Shown here: positions 1-6,894 of the stretch, piece after piece
Layout: each line of letters begins with the position of its first letter
Position numbering within the stretch: the first letter of the stretch is position 1
Assembly (NCBI GenBank): GCA_028817255.1
Contig: JAPPQA010000167.1
Coordinates: forward strand, 1-10,421
Origin: Gammaproteobacteria bacterium
GTDB lineage: Bacteria > Pseudomonadota > Gammaproteobacteria > Porifericomitales > Porifericomitaceae
Length of the DNA: 10,421 nt
Reading direction: 5' to 3'
Notes under the pieces: model-generated
Seen by the model: the letters and a program-made list of their open reading frames with translations, nothing else
Told to the model about the DNA's origin: nothing
Database searches by the model: none
Translations under genes and position numbers: made by a program

Positions 1-153
1 CATTCCGGCGAAAGCCGGAATCCCGCATAGAAAGCGCGCGCTTCGCGCTCCTTTGCAGAAATATCCCATGAAGGGAGGGGCGGGCCGTCAGGTTCTGCAA
101 TGTGCGCGTACCGCGCTGTATTTGCGCGGGATTCCGGCTTTCGCCGGAATGAC
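1..153. repeat. Foldback (MITE-like) repeat, left copy
   Basis: An imperfect inverted repeat of about 155 bp; the window starts about 2 bp inside it. The outer arm (1-26) and inner arm (128-153) are perfect inverted copies of each other. Each arm begins with its own small hairpin, an 8-bp stem (ATTCCGGC/GCCGGAAT) around a GAAA loop, at 2-21 and mirrored at 131-150. Homology between the arms continues imperfectly inward to TTGCAGAA (53-60) and TTCTGCAA (93-100), leaving a loop of about 32 bases (61-92). It encodes no transposase. The same sequence recurs inverted at 10331-10421, which shows it is a dispersed repeat. The short ATTCC...GGAAT hairpin resembles widespread proteobacterial dispersed repeats such as the neisserial dRS3 type; that is resemblance only. 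Confidence 0.85.
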
Positions 154-354
154 GGAAAAAAAGCGGAAGGACGAAAAAAAGCCGGAATGACAAGAGGGGC
201 CGGAATGACAGAGCACCGTTTCCCCACTTCCAAAAAAGCGAATGGTTTTTACACGGCCTGTTGCGCCGGAATGGCGAGGGGTAGGGGGAATGACGAAGGG
301 GAGACCGGAATGACGAGGGGTAGGGGGAATGACAAGGAGGGAGACCGGAATGAC
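144..354 (+). repeat. Array of CCGGAATGAC boxes, including a 39/40-bp tandem pair
   Basis: Eight copies or near copies of (CC/GG)GGAATGAC occur in the same orientation at 144, 182, 200, 266, 284, 305, 323 and 345. The first is the inner end of the foldback repeat. Bases 266-304 and 305-344 are two near-identical tandem units, each holding two boxes. Spacers are purine-rich (GAGGGGTAGGG-like). Spacing is irregular, so this is not a CRISPR array. It looks like stepwise duplication from the end of the foldback element. Confidence 0.75.
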
Positions 355-377
355 AGGGGCGCTACCGTCCTCACGCA

Positions 378-401
378 GGCAGAGGCAGAGGCAGAGGCAG
401 A
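378..401 (+). repeat. (GGCAGA)x4 hexanucleotide repeat
   Basis: Four perfect tandem GGCAGA units, with a related GCAGAGGCAG echo near 438-447. As a multiple of three it does not shift a reading frame, and no credible gene crosses it. It lies just upstream of a possible promoter for the nitroreductase gene, so copy-number change could alter spacing there; that is speculative. Confidence 0.8.
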
Positions 402-428
402 GACATGCTTACCCCTATGGAGTATTAT
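400..428 (+). promoter_or_regulatory. Possible sigma-70 promoter for the nitroreductase-moaB pair
   Basis: GAGACA (400-405; 4/6 to TTGACA), a 17-bp spacer, then TATTAT (423-428; 5/6 to TATAAT). It would give a 5' leader of about 100 bases before the ATG at 535. Found by eye only. A weaker alternative is TTGATC at 486-491 with TACGCT at 509-514. Confidence 0.3.
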
Positions 429-534
429 CGCCGCTTCGCAGAGGCAGCCTGATTTGTCTCATATGTGGCGGCCCCATGCCCTCGCTTGATCGGATGCGCC
501 GCCTGTTCTACGCTCCCGCGGAATCTCCAAGGCC

Positions 535-1158
535 ATGGCACAAAAAGAAACAAACGGCAGTTTCCCGTTGGCGCCGTTGTTGGCGCAACGCCGCAGCGGC
601 CGCGCCTACGACCCGGAGCGTCCGGTCGCGCGCCGCCAGCTGCTGGCCCTGCTCGAGGCGGCCCGCTGGGCGCCTTCCTGTTATGGCGACGAACCCTGGC
701 GCTACCTGGTCTTCGAGCGGGACCGCGAACGGCGCGACTGGGAAGAGGCCGTCGCCTGCCTCAGCGACGGCAATCGCTGGGCCGCGCAGGCGCCGCTGCT
801 GCTGTTGTCGGTGGCAAGCGGCCATTTTCAGCGCAACGGCCAGCCGAACCGCTGGGCGCAGCACGATACCGGCGCCGCCAGCGAAAACCTTTGCTTGCAG
901 GCGGTCGAACTGGGGCTGATGGCCCACCAGATGGGAGGCTTCGACCCGGAGCGGGCGCGCCGCGTCTTTGCGATCCCGGAGTCCTTTACCCCCATGGCGA
1001 TGATCGCCGTCGGCTATGCCTTGCCGCCAGCCCGCATCCCGGAGGAATTGCGCGAGCGGGAATCGGCGCCGCGCCGCCGGGCGCCGCTGGCCGAGCGCTG
1101 TTTCGCCGGGCGCTGGGGGCGTCCCTTCGCCGCCGATGGACAAGAACAAGAACGATAG
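535..1158 (+). CDS. Nitroreductase-family FMN-dependent oxidoreductase
   Basis: A 207-residue protein with the nitroreductase (flavin reductase-like) fold, predicted to be cytosolic, FMN-bound and NAD(P)H-using; the substrate cannot be told. The N-terminal segment RRSGRAYDPERP (19-30) matches the family's phosphate-binding R-R-S-x-R-x-[FY] start. WAPSCYGDEPWRYLVF (45-60) corresponds to the usual P-S-x-x-N-x-x-P-W-x-F block. GAASENLCLQAVELGLMAHQMGGF (113-136) is the family's long central helix and following glycine region, and the IPE/AVGY strand follows at 147-161. Length is normal for the family. Start choice: ATG 535, with only a weak AAGG about 6 bases upstream. Its 3' end overlaps moaB by 23 bp, suggesting one transcript. 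Confident about family, not substrate. Confidence 0.88.
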   Translation: MAQKETNGSFPLAPLLAQRRSGRAYDPERPVARRQLLALLEAARWAPSCYGDEPWRYLVFERDRERRDWEEAVACLSDGNRWAAQAPLLLLSVASGHFQRNGQPNRWAQHDTGAASENLCLQAVELGLMAHQMGGFDPERARRVFAIPESFTPMAMIAVGYALPPARIPEELRERESAPRRRAPLAERCFAGRWGRPFAADGQEQER

Positions 1159-1696
1159 CGCGGAGGACGGCGCCCGTCTCGAGGGAGGGCGCGCCTTCCA
1201 GCCCTTGCGCATCGCCGTGCTGACCGTTTCCGACAGCCGCGACGAGAGCAGCGACCGTTCCGGCAAGCTGTTGGCGGAGTCCCTGCAGGCGGCCGGGCAT
1301 CGTTTGCACGACAAGCGAATCGTGCCCGACGAACCGGCCCGGGTGCGCGCGGCCGTGGCCGGCTGGTGCGTGCCGGACGGGCCTCATGCCGTGCTGGTTA
1401 CCGGCGGCACCGGGATCACGGGCCGCGACGGCACCCCGGAAGCCGTGCGGCCTTTGTTCGACAAGGAAATCCCCGGTTTCGGGGAGATGTTCCGCAGCCT
1501 TTCCTACCAGGAGATCGGCACTTCCGCTTTGCAATCGCGGGCCGTGGCCGGCGTCAGCGGCGGGTGCTATATCTTTTGCCTGCCAGGTTCGCCCGGCGCC
1601 TGCCGCACTGCCTGGGAGCGCATCGTCGCGGCGCAGCTCGACTCGCGCACCCGGCCCTGCAACCTGGCCGAGCTGATGCCCCGCCTCAACGAGTAG
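1136..1696 (+). CDS. moaB: MoaB family molybdopterin-binding protein
   Basis: A 186-residue MoaB/Mog-fold protein of molybdenum cofactor synthesis, the family that binds molybdopterin and in many bacteria adenylylates it before molybdenum insertion. In E. coli Mog carries out that step and the role of MoaB is unclear, so the reaction here is inferred. Visible signatures: LRIAVLTVSDSRD (24-36), VTGGTGITGRDGTPEA (88-103) with the conserved acidic residue D98, GFGEMFRSLSYQEIGTSALQSRAVAGV (114-140) and LPGSPGACRTAW (149-160). The tail RTRPCNLAELMP (171-182) also matches E. coli MoaB. I chose the ATG at 1136 because the family fold begins shortly after it; the longer frame from 1016 adds an Arg/Pro-rich stretch that shadows the upstream gene. 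No other Moco genes are in view. Confidence 0.9.
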   Translation: MDKNKNDSAEDGARLEGGRAFQPLRIAVLTVSDSRDESSDRSGKLLAESLQAAGHRLHDKRIVPDEPARVRAAVAGWCVPDGPHAVLVTGGTGITGRDGTPEAVRPLFDKEIPGFGEMFRSLSYQEIGTSALQSRAVAGVSGGCYIFCLPGSPGACRTAWERIVAAQLDSRTRPCNLAELMPRLNE

Positions 1697-2765
1697 GGCA
1701 GCCGGCGGGCGGCGGCACGGCCCACTCCACGTGCAACAGTTGCGTCTTGCCGGCCAGCAGCGGGCCGTTGTCGTCGCTGACCAGGAAGAAGCGCCGTTCG
1801 TCCTGGGCGGCGATTCCCTCCAGGTTGCCGATGGGGAACGCGCGGCTGTCCATCCGCAGCAACTGCCGGCTCCACTGCGGACGCTCCGCCAGGTCCGGCG
1901 CCAGGTGCACGACCGTCTGCAGGCGCAGACCCAGCATCCCGATGCGGTTGCGCTCCAGCAGCAGCAGGCCCCCTCCCGGCAGGACACTCATGTCCACAAG
2001 ACTGGCTTGGTCGTGCTGCGCCGGCAAGCCCCAGTCCCGGCCGTCCAGAGAATAAACGCTCAGTCGTTGTGTTTGCCCGGACCCGCGCAGCGGGCGTTCC
2101 GGCCCCGTCAGCACGCCGAAGCGAGGGTGCAATGCGACCGCCTCCAGGCCCCGGTTGCTTCCCCGGTAGCGCCTTGCGTCGGCCAGGGAGGCGGGTAGTG
2201 TCTCGCATCCCCGGAATTCTCCCAGCGGGCTATAGCGGCAGATCCGCATCCGCCTCTCGAAACTGATCAGCAATTCGTCGTTTCCCGCCGTGCCGTCGGC
2301 GCCGTAGCGCAGCGCCAGGCCCTCGCTGTCGCTATCGTCGCCCTGCAGCGCCCAGCCTTGCGCGTCCCGCAGCGGCAGCAGTTTCCGCCCCGTTATGGCG
2401 GCCAGCCGGCCATCGCCGGCAAAGCGCGGCCGCAACCACAACAGTATGCCCTCGTCGCCGATGGCGTAGAGCAGCTGCTCGTCCCTGGACCATGCGAGGC
2501 CGGACAGCTCCAGTGTCCCGCCGTCTTCTTCTTCCAGCCGCAGCGCCGCCAGCAGCCGCGCATGCATATGGCAGCCGCTGTCGGCAAAGGCGGCCAGCAA
2601 TGCCTCGTCGGGACCTTGCCGGATCGGAGAGAGCGCCGCCGCGCCGGAGTGCGCCCCGGGATGCAAATCTTTCCCCGAAGGTTGCGCCGGGGCGGTACAT
2701 AAATACAGTAAGTTGATGCATAATACTGCCGCCCGCCACCGTCCCAAGGATGAACTGTACTGCAT
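1686..2765 (-). CDS. Exported phytase-like (esterase-like) beta-propeller protein
   Basis: A 359-residue protein resembling the 'esterase-like activity of phytase' family, a beta-propeller group of mostly secreted proteins with poorly known substrates. A Sec signal peptide is visible: R10/R11, hydrophobic AAVLCINLLYLC (12-23) and a likely cut after APA (25-27). Propeller-type motifs follow: ELSGLAWSRDEQLLYAIGDEG (86-106), DSDSEGLALRY (144-154), SNRGLEAVALHP (203-214) and GNLEGIAAQDERRFFLVSDDNG (313-334). The repeated E-G-[IL]-A elements and late S-D-D-N are what I rely on. Length is ordinary for the family. The ATG at 2765 shares the CATG with the divergent adaptor gene; a TTG at 2747 is an alternative that keeps the signal peptide. 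The 3' end overlaps moaB by 11 bp, tail to tail. Catalysis is not established. Confidence 0.78.
   Translation of the reverse strand: MQYSSSLGRWRAAVLCINLLYLCTAPAQPSGKDLHPGAHSGAAALSPIRQGPDEALLAAFADSGCHMHARLLAALRLEEEDGGTLELSGLAWSRDEQLLYAIGDEGILLWLRPRFAGDGRLAAITGRKLLPLRDAQGWALQGDDSDSEGLALRYGADGTAGNDELLISFERRMRICRYSPLGEFRGCETLPASLADARRYRGSNRGLEAVALHPRFGVLTGPERPLRGSGQTQRLSVYSLDGRDWGLPAQHDQASLVDMSVLPGGGLLLLERNRIGMLGLRLQTVVHLAPDLAERPQWSRQLLRMDSRAFPIGNLEGIAAQDERRFFLVSDDNGPLLAGKTQLLHVEWAVPPPAGCPTR
2719..2750. promoter_or_regulatory. Possible compact divergent promoter and adaptor Shine-Dalgarno
   Basis: A plus-strand -10-like CATAAT (2719-2724, 5/6) overlaps a minus-strand TATTAT (2720-2725), which has TTGGGA (bases 2742-2747 read on the minus strand) 16 bp upstream. 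The plus-strand -35 is poor. AAGGA at 2746-2750 lies 13 bases before the adaptor ATG and may be its ribosome binding site. The minus-strand promoter would start transcription inside the predicted start of the phytase-like gene, so either that promoter or that start codon is wrong. Confidence 0.3.
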
Positions 2766-3840
2766 GTTGCGTATTTTCTACGTTCTGTTGCCGCTTGTCA
2801 GTCTGTGCCTGACGGCGCCGGCGGTTCGCGCCCAGTCGGAAGGAGAGGCGCCGCCGGTGCGGGTCGCTCCCGTTACCACGCGCACCGTGCAGCCGTTGTC
2901 CTGGGTTTCCGGATCGGTGGTCAGCCGTGACGATGCCCGTATCGCCGCCGAGATCGCGGGCCGGCTGCGTTTCGTCGCCGAGGTGGGGCAGCGCCTGGAG
3001 GCCGGGGAAGCGGTGGCGGAGATCGAGCCGCTGGAGTTCCGCCTGCGCGTGGAAGAGGCGCGGGCGGAGCAGCAGAGGATCAGGCCGCGCCTGCAATTTT
3101 ACCGGGACGAGGAGGCGCGACTGGCGCGGCTGGCCGACAACGACTACGCCGCCCGCAATCGCCGGGAGGAGATCGGTTCTTTGCGGGATGAATTGGCCGG
3201 CGATCTGCAGGCGGCCGGTGTCCGTTTGCAATTGGCGGAGGACTCCCTGCGCAAGACGCGGCTGCTGGCGCCGTTTGCCGGGGTTGTGGTCGAGCGCCTG
3301 CGGACGCCGGGCGAACAGGTGCAGCCGGGCGACGAGGTGCTGCGGTTGGTGGACGTGCGGCGCCGCGAGGTGCAGGCCCGGGTGACCGCCGCCGCCGTCG
3401 CCAGCCTGCAACCGGGCGCCATGATGCGCCTGCGCGGCCCTGGCGGCGACGAGGTCCTGGGCCGGTTGCGCACCGTCGTCGCCGTGGGCGACCGCTCGCG
3501 CCTCTACGAGATCCGCGTCGTGCTCGAAGACCAGGATTGGCCGGTCGGGTTGCCGGTGCGGGTGGCGGTGCCCGAGTCCCTGGCGCATTCCACGTTGACC
3601 GTGCCGCGCGACTCGCTGGTGATCCGCACCTTCGGCATCCACGTGTTTCGCATTGACGGCGAAGGGCGCTCCGAGCTGGTGCCGGTCGTCCCGGGCTATT
3701 CCGAGGAGGATTGGATCGAAGTGCGCCGTTCGACTCTCGCCGAGGGCGACCGGGTCGTGGTGCGGGGCAACGAGCGCCTGTGGCCGGGGCAGCCGGTGCG
3801 CATCCTGGAGGACGGCGCGGAGGAAGAAGTCCCACTATGA
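2764..3840 (+). CDS. RND efflux periplasmic adaptor (membrane fusion protein)
   Basis: A 358-residue periplasmic adaptor that bridges an RND pump to an outer-membrane channel. Domains in order: signal peptide MLRIFYVLLPLVSLCLTAPAVRA (1-23; no convincing lipobox, so probably Sec-processed rather than lipidated); first lipoyl half-motif ARIAAEIAGRLRFVAEVGQRLEAGEAVAEIE (58-88); alpha-hairpin rich in Glu/Arg/Leu (about 92-165); second lipoyl half-motif LLAPFAGVVVERLRTPGEQVQPGDEVLRLVD (167-197); then beta-barrel and membrane-proximal domains ending in GDRVVVRGNERLWPGQPVRI (328-347). Length is typical. Start: ATG 2764 gives a clean signal peptide; ATG 2716 or TTG 2713 would add a polar leader. The stop overlaps the pump start as ATGA. 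Substrate unknown. Confidence 0.93.
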   Translation: MLRIFYVLLPLVSLCLTAPAVRAQSEGEAPPVRVAPVTTRTVQPLSWVSGSVVSRDDARIAAEIAGRLRFVAEVGQRLEAGEAVAEIEPLEFRLRVEEARAEQQRIRPRLQFYRDEEARLARLADNDYAARNRREEIGSLRDELAGDLQAAGVRLQLAEDSLRKTRLLAPFAGVVVERLRTPGEQVQPGDEVLRLVDVRRREVQARVTAAAVASLQPGAMMRLRGPGGDEVLGRLRTVVAVGDRSRLYEIRVVLEDQDWPVGLPVRVAVPESLAHSTLTVPRDSLVIRTFGIHVFRIDGEGRSELVPVVPGYSEEDWIEVRRSTLAEGDRVVVRGNERLWPGQPVRILEDGAEEEVPL

Positions 3841-6800
3841 AGCTGACCGAGATGGGGTTGCGCAACCCTACCGCGGTCGGAGTGGTCATGTGGTTGATCC
3901 TGCTCATCGGTTGGCTGAGCTACTCCCGCCTGCCGGTGCAGTTGACCCCGGAATTGCAGGAGCCGGAGATTCGGATCATCACCAATTGGCGCGCCGCCAC
4001 GCCGGAAGAAGTGGAGGCGGAGATCGTCAAGCGCCAGGAGGAGGCCCTGCGCGGCATCCCCGGCGTGACGGAACTGGTGGCCCGGGCGCAGTCGGGGCGC
4101 GCCGAGCTGAACCTGAGTTTCGTCGTGGGCATGGATATCCGCCGCGCCCTGGTGGAGGTGATGAACCGCCTGGGCCAGGTCTCGGGCTACCCCGACGACG
4201 CGGACGAACCCTTCGTGGATTCCACCGACGGCGCCTCGGCCATCGCCTGGTTCATCGTTCATGCCCTGCCCGACAACGCCAGGGACGTCACCTTGTACCG
4301 GGACTATATCGAGGACCTGGTCAAGGAACGTTTCGAACGGGTGCCGGGGGTGGCGGTGTCCGAAGTGTTCGGCGGCCAGGAGCGGGAATTGCGGGTCAGT
4401 TTCGATCCGTACCGCCTTGCGGAACTGGGGATCGAGTTGCCCGGCGTCTCCCGCTATGTGGGCGCCGGAGAGAACGTATCCGGCGGCTTCGTGGACATCG
4501 GCAAACGGGAATACAGCCTGCGCTTTGCCGGCCGCTATGGCCCGGGAGAATTCGGCGCCATGATCCTGGCTTGGCGCGACGGGCGCCCGGTGTATCTGCG
4601 CGATGTGGCCACCGTCGAGGTGCGGCCCGTCGATCCGCGCAACTTCGTTATTGCCCAGGGGCGCCCGTCCATCGCCGTCAACGCGCAACGGGAGGTGGGG
4701 GTAAACGTGCTGGAAGTCATGTCCGGCCTGCGCCAGGCCGCCGCCGATTTGGAGGAACCCTTGCGGCGGGCGGGACTCAGCATGCAGCAGGTCTATGACG
4801 AAACCCTGTACATAGACGCATCCATCCGTTTTTTGTACGGCAATCTGGGCTTGGGGATCCTGCTGGCGACCGGCATCTTGTGGCTGTTTTTGCGTAATGT
4901 CCGCGCCACCCTGACGGTCATCCTGGCGATCCCCGCCTGCCTGTTGGCGACCTTTGCCGTGCTGCAGTGGTCCGGCCGCACCCTGAACGTGATCTCGCTG
5001 GCGGGCCTGGCTTTTGCGGTGGGCATGGTGCTGGACGCCTCCATCGTGGTGCTGGAGAATATCGTTCGTCTGCGTGAGCAGGGGGTGGAAGGCAAGGGCC
5101 GCCGTTTGCTCGCCGCCTTCGCGGTCGGCGAGGTTTGGGGCGCCCTGCTGGCTTCTACCGCCACGACCGTGATCGTTTTTCTGCCCGTGATCTTTCTGGA
5201 GAGCGAAGTCGGCCAGCTCTTCGCCGACCTGGCCTTGTCCATCTCGGCGGCCGTCTGCGCTTCCTTGTTCATCGCGATCTTCGTGGTGCCGGCGGCGGAG
5301 ACGGTCTGGGTCGCCAACCGCGGCTACTCCGCCCCTCGCGGCGGCCACCTCTGGGACCGTATGACCTCCGGGATCATGTTCGTGACGGATCGCCCCCGGT
5401 GGCGGTTGCTGTGGGTCGCGGTCCTGATTGCCGCGCCGATTCTGGGCACTGCCTGGCTGCGTCCGTCGCTGGACTACCTGCCCGAGGGGAGCCGGAACCT
5501 GGCCTTTGCCTACCTGCGGCCCGCCCCCGGGGCGAGCATCGAGCACCTGCGCCGGGAGATGGGGAGCAGCCTGACCGCGCGTCTGGCGCCCCACCTGCGG
5601 GGAGAGCGCGAACCGGCGATCAAGCATTATTTCTTCGTGGGCTTCGGCGGCGACGTGTTTATGGGGGCGGTGGCCAGGGAAGCCTCCCGCCTGCCGCAGT
5701 TGGTGAACGAGATGCGGGGCATTTTTCGCGATTTCCCGGATACCTTCGCCTTTGTCCAGAAGACTTCGCTATTCGGCGGGCGCGAGGGCAACTCCGTGGA
5801 GGTCAATTTTCAGGCGCGGGAACTGGAGCCTCTGCTGCAGGCTGCGTCGCGCGCCTTCGGGCGCATTCAGGAAGAGTTGCCCGGCGTCAACATTCGTCCC
5901 CTGCCGGGTCTGATCCTGGCCAAGCCGGAGTTGCGTCTGGTGCCGGACGAACGGCGCCTGGCGGAGGCCGGCTGGACCCGCCGCGAATTGGCCCTGATCG
6001 TGCGCGCCCTGGGCGACGGTCTGGATGCCGGCGACTACTTCACCGGCGAGGAAATCCTGGACATCATTGTGCGCGCCACGCCCTGGCGCACCCCCGACGA
6101 GATCGCGGACATCCCGCTGGCGACGCCCGGCGGCGGCATCGTGCCGCTTAAGGAACTGGCGCAGGTCGTGCGCACTGCCGGGGCGGAGGAGATCCGCCGC
6201 AGCAACCAGAGGCGCACGGTCACCCTGCGCGTCAATCCGCCGCCGGGCGTGTCTCTGGACACAGTGCTGGAGGTATTGCGTACCCGCGTCGAGCCGGATT
6301 TATGGCCGTTGTTGCCGGGCGATGCGGAGATCCAATACCAGGGCACGGCCGAGAAGCTGCAGGTCGCCGTGCGGGAACTCGGCGGCAGTTTCATCCTGGC
6401 GGTCGTCGTGCTTTATCTCCTGATGACCGCGCTGTTCCGTTCTTACGGATACAGCCTCCTGGTGCTGGTCACCCTGCCGCTGGCGACGGTGGGAGGCGTG
6501 GCCGCCCTGCGCTTCGCCAACCTGTTTGTCTTCCAACCGCTGGACCTGTTGACGATGATCGGCTTTATCATGTTGCTGGGACTGGTAGTGAACAACGCTA
6601 TTTTGCTGGTCTATCGGGCGCGTGAGGCCGAGCGCGCCGGGGCGCCCCGCAGAGAGGCGGTGGTTTCGGCGGTACGCACCCGCCTGCGCCCGATCATGAT
6701 GAGTACCCTGACCAGCATTTTCGGCATGTTGCCGCTGGCGTTGCTGCCGGGCGCCGGTTCGGAGATCTACCGGGGGCTCGCCGCGGTAATCATCGGCGGG

Positions 6801-6893
6801 CTGTCGGTGAACGTGATCTTCCTGTTGCTGCTGGTGCCCAGCCTGCTGTTGCTGGACCGGCGCGACTTTCGGATGCGGCGGGCGGGCGTCTAG
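3837..6893 (+). CDS. RND efflux pump, inner-membrane permease
   Basis: A 1018-residue resistance-nodulation-division transporter, expected to work as a trimer exporting substrates with proton influx. It shows the duplicated RND plan: TM1 (about 12-30), a large periplasmic loop (31-330), a TM2-6 block (about 331-490), TM7 (523-541), a second periplasmic loop (542-845) and TM8-12 (850-1006). TM4 reads LAFAVGMVLDASIVVLENIV (391-410), with D400 aligning by eye to AcrB D407 and A401 replacing D408. TM10 reads IMLLGLVVNNAILLVYRARE (911-930), with N919 where AcrB has K940. Start ATG 3837 overlaps the adaptor stop and has GGAGGAAG at 3819-3826; the open frame from 3711 is an artefact. No outer-membrane factor is adjacent. 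Drug, lipid or metal substrate cannot be told. Confidence 0.95.
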   Translation: MKLTEMGLRNPTAVGVVMWLILLIGWLSYSRLPVQLTPELQEPEIRIITNWRAATPEEVEAEIVKRQEEALRGIPGVTELVARAQSGRAELNLSFVVGMDIRRALVEVMNRLGQVSGYPDDADEPFVDSTDGASAIAWFIVHALPDNARDVTLYRDYIEDLVKERFERVPGVAVSEVFGGQERELRVSFDPYRLAELGIELPGVSRYVGAGENVSGGFVDIGKREYSLRFAGRYGPGEFGAMILAWRDGRPVYLRDVATVEVRPVDPRNFVIAQGRPSIAVNAQREVGVNVLEVMSGLRQAAADLEEPLRRAGLSMQQVYDETLYIDASIRFLYGNLGLGILLATGILWLFLRNVRATLTVILAIPACLLATFAVLQWSGRTLNVISLAGLAFAVGMVLDASIVVLENIVRLREQGVEGKGRRLLAAFAVGEVWGALLASTATTVIVFLPVIFLESEVGQLFADLALSISAAVCASLFIAIFVVPAAETVWVANRGYSAPRGGHLWDRMTSGIMFVTDRPRWRLLWVAVLIAAPILGTAWLRPSLDYLPEGSRNLAFAYLRPAPGASIEHLRREMGSSLTARLAPHLRGEREPAIKHYFFVGFGGDVFMGAVAREASRLPQLVNEMRGIFRDFPDTFAFVQKTSLFGGREGNSVEVNFQARELEPLLQAASRAFGRIQEELPGVNIRPLPGLILAKPELRLVPDERRLAEAGWTRRELALIVRALGDGLDAGDYFTGEEILDIIVRATPWRTPDEIADIPLATPGGGIVPLKELAQVVRTAGAEEIRRSNQRRTVTLRVNPPPGVSLDTVLEVLRTRVEPDLWPLLPGDAEIQYQGTAEKLQVAVRELGGSFILAVVVLYLLMTALFRSYGYSLLVLVTLPLATVGGVAALRFANLFVFQPLDLLTMIGFIMLLGLVVNNAILLVYRAREAERAGAPRREAVVSAVRTRLRPIMMSTLTSIFGMLPLALLPGAGSEIYRGLAAVIIGGLSVNVIFLLLLVPSLLLLDRRDFRMRRAGV

Positions 6894-6894
6894 G

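Larger units (their letters stand above)
154..534. other. Non-coding region before the nitroreductase gene
   Basis: About 380 bases without a credible gene. It holds the GGAATGAC box array, the GGCAGA hexamer repeat and a possible promoter. Open frames through it are made of repeat translation (Gly-Met-Thr and Ala-Glu runs) and show no protein-family features. Confidence 0.7.

Noticed and set aside
1..153. Insertion sequence
   Set aside because: No transposase frame and only about 155 bp; a non-autonomous foldback repeat explains it better.
144..354. Possible CRISPR array
   Set aside because: Repeated boxes are only about 10 bp, spacing is irregular, the between-box sequence is itself repeated, and no cas gene is present.
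100..489. Plus-strand open frame of 129 residues
   Set aside because: Its peptide (SGFRRNDG, repeated GMTRG and AEAEAE) is the translation of the foldback repeat, the GGAATGAC boxes and the hexamer; no protein-family signal and no ribosome binding site.
508..1987. Long minus-strand frames opposite nitroreductase and moaB (508-1314 and 986-1987)
   Set aside because: Shadows of two well-recognised plus-strand families.
2332..3642. 436-residue minus-strand open frame
   Set aside because: Spans antisense of the adaptor and a shifted frame of the phytase-like gene; no coherent fold or signal.
3711..3836. N-terminal extension of the RND pump
   Set aside because: The added residues are a frame-shifted reading of the adaptor gene; the pump family starts at MKLTEMGLRNP with a good ribosome binding site.
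3696..5627. 643-residue minus-strand open frame
   Set aside because: Antisense to the clear adaptor-pump operon; composition rich in Gln, His, Arg and Gly as expected from reading high-GC codons backwards, with no recognisable domain.
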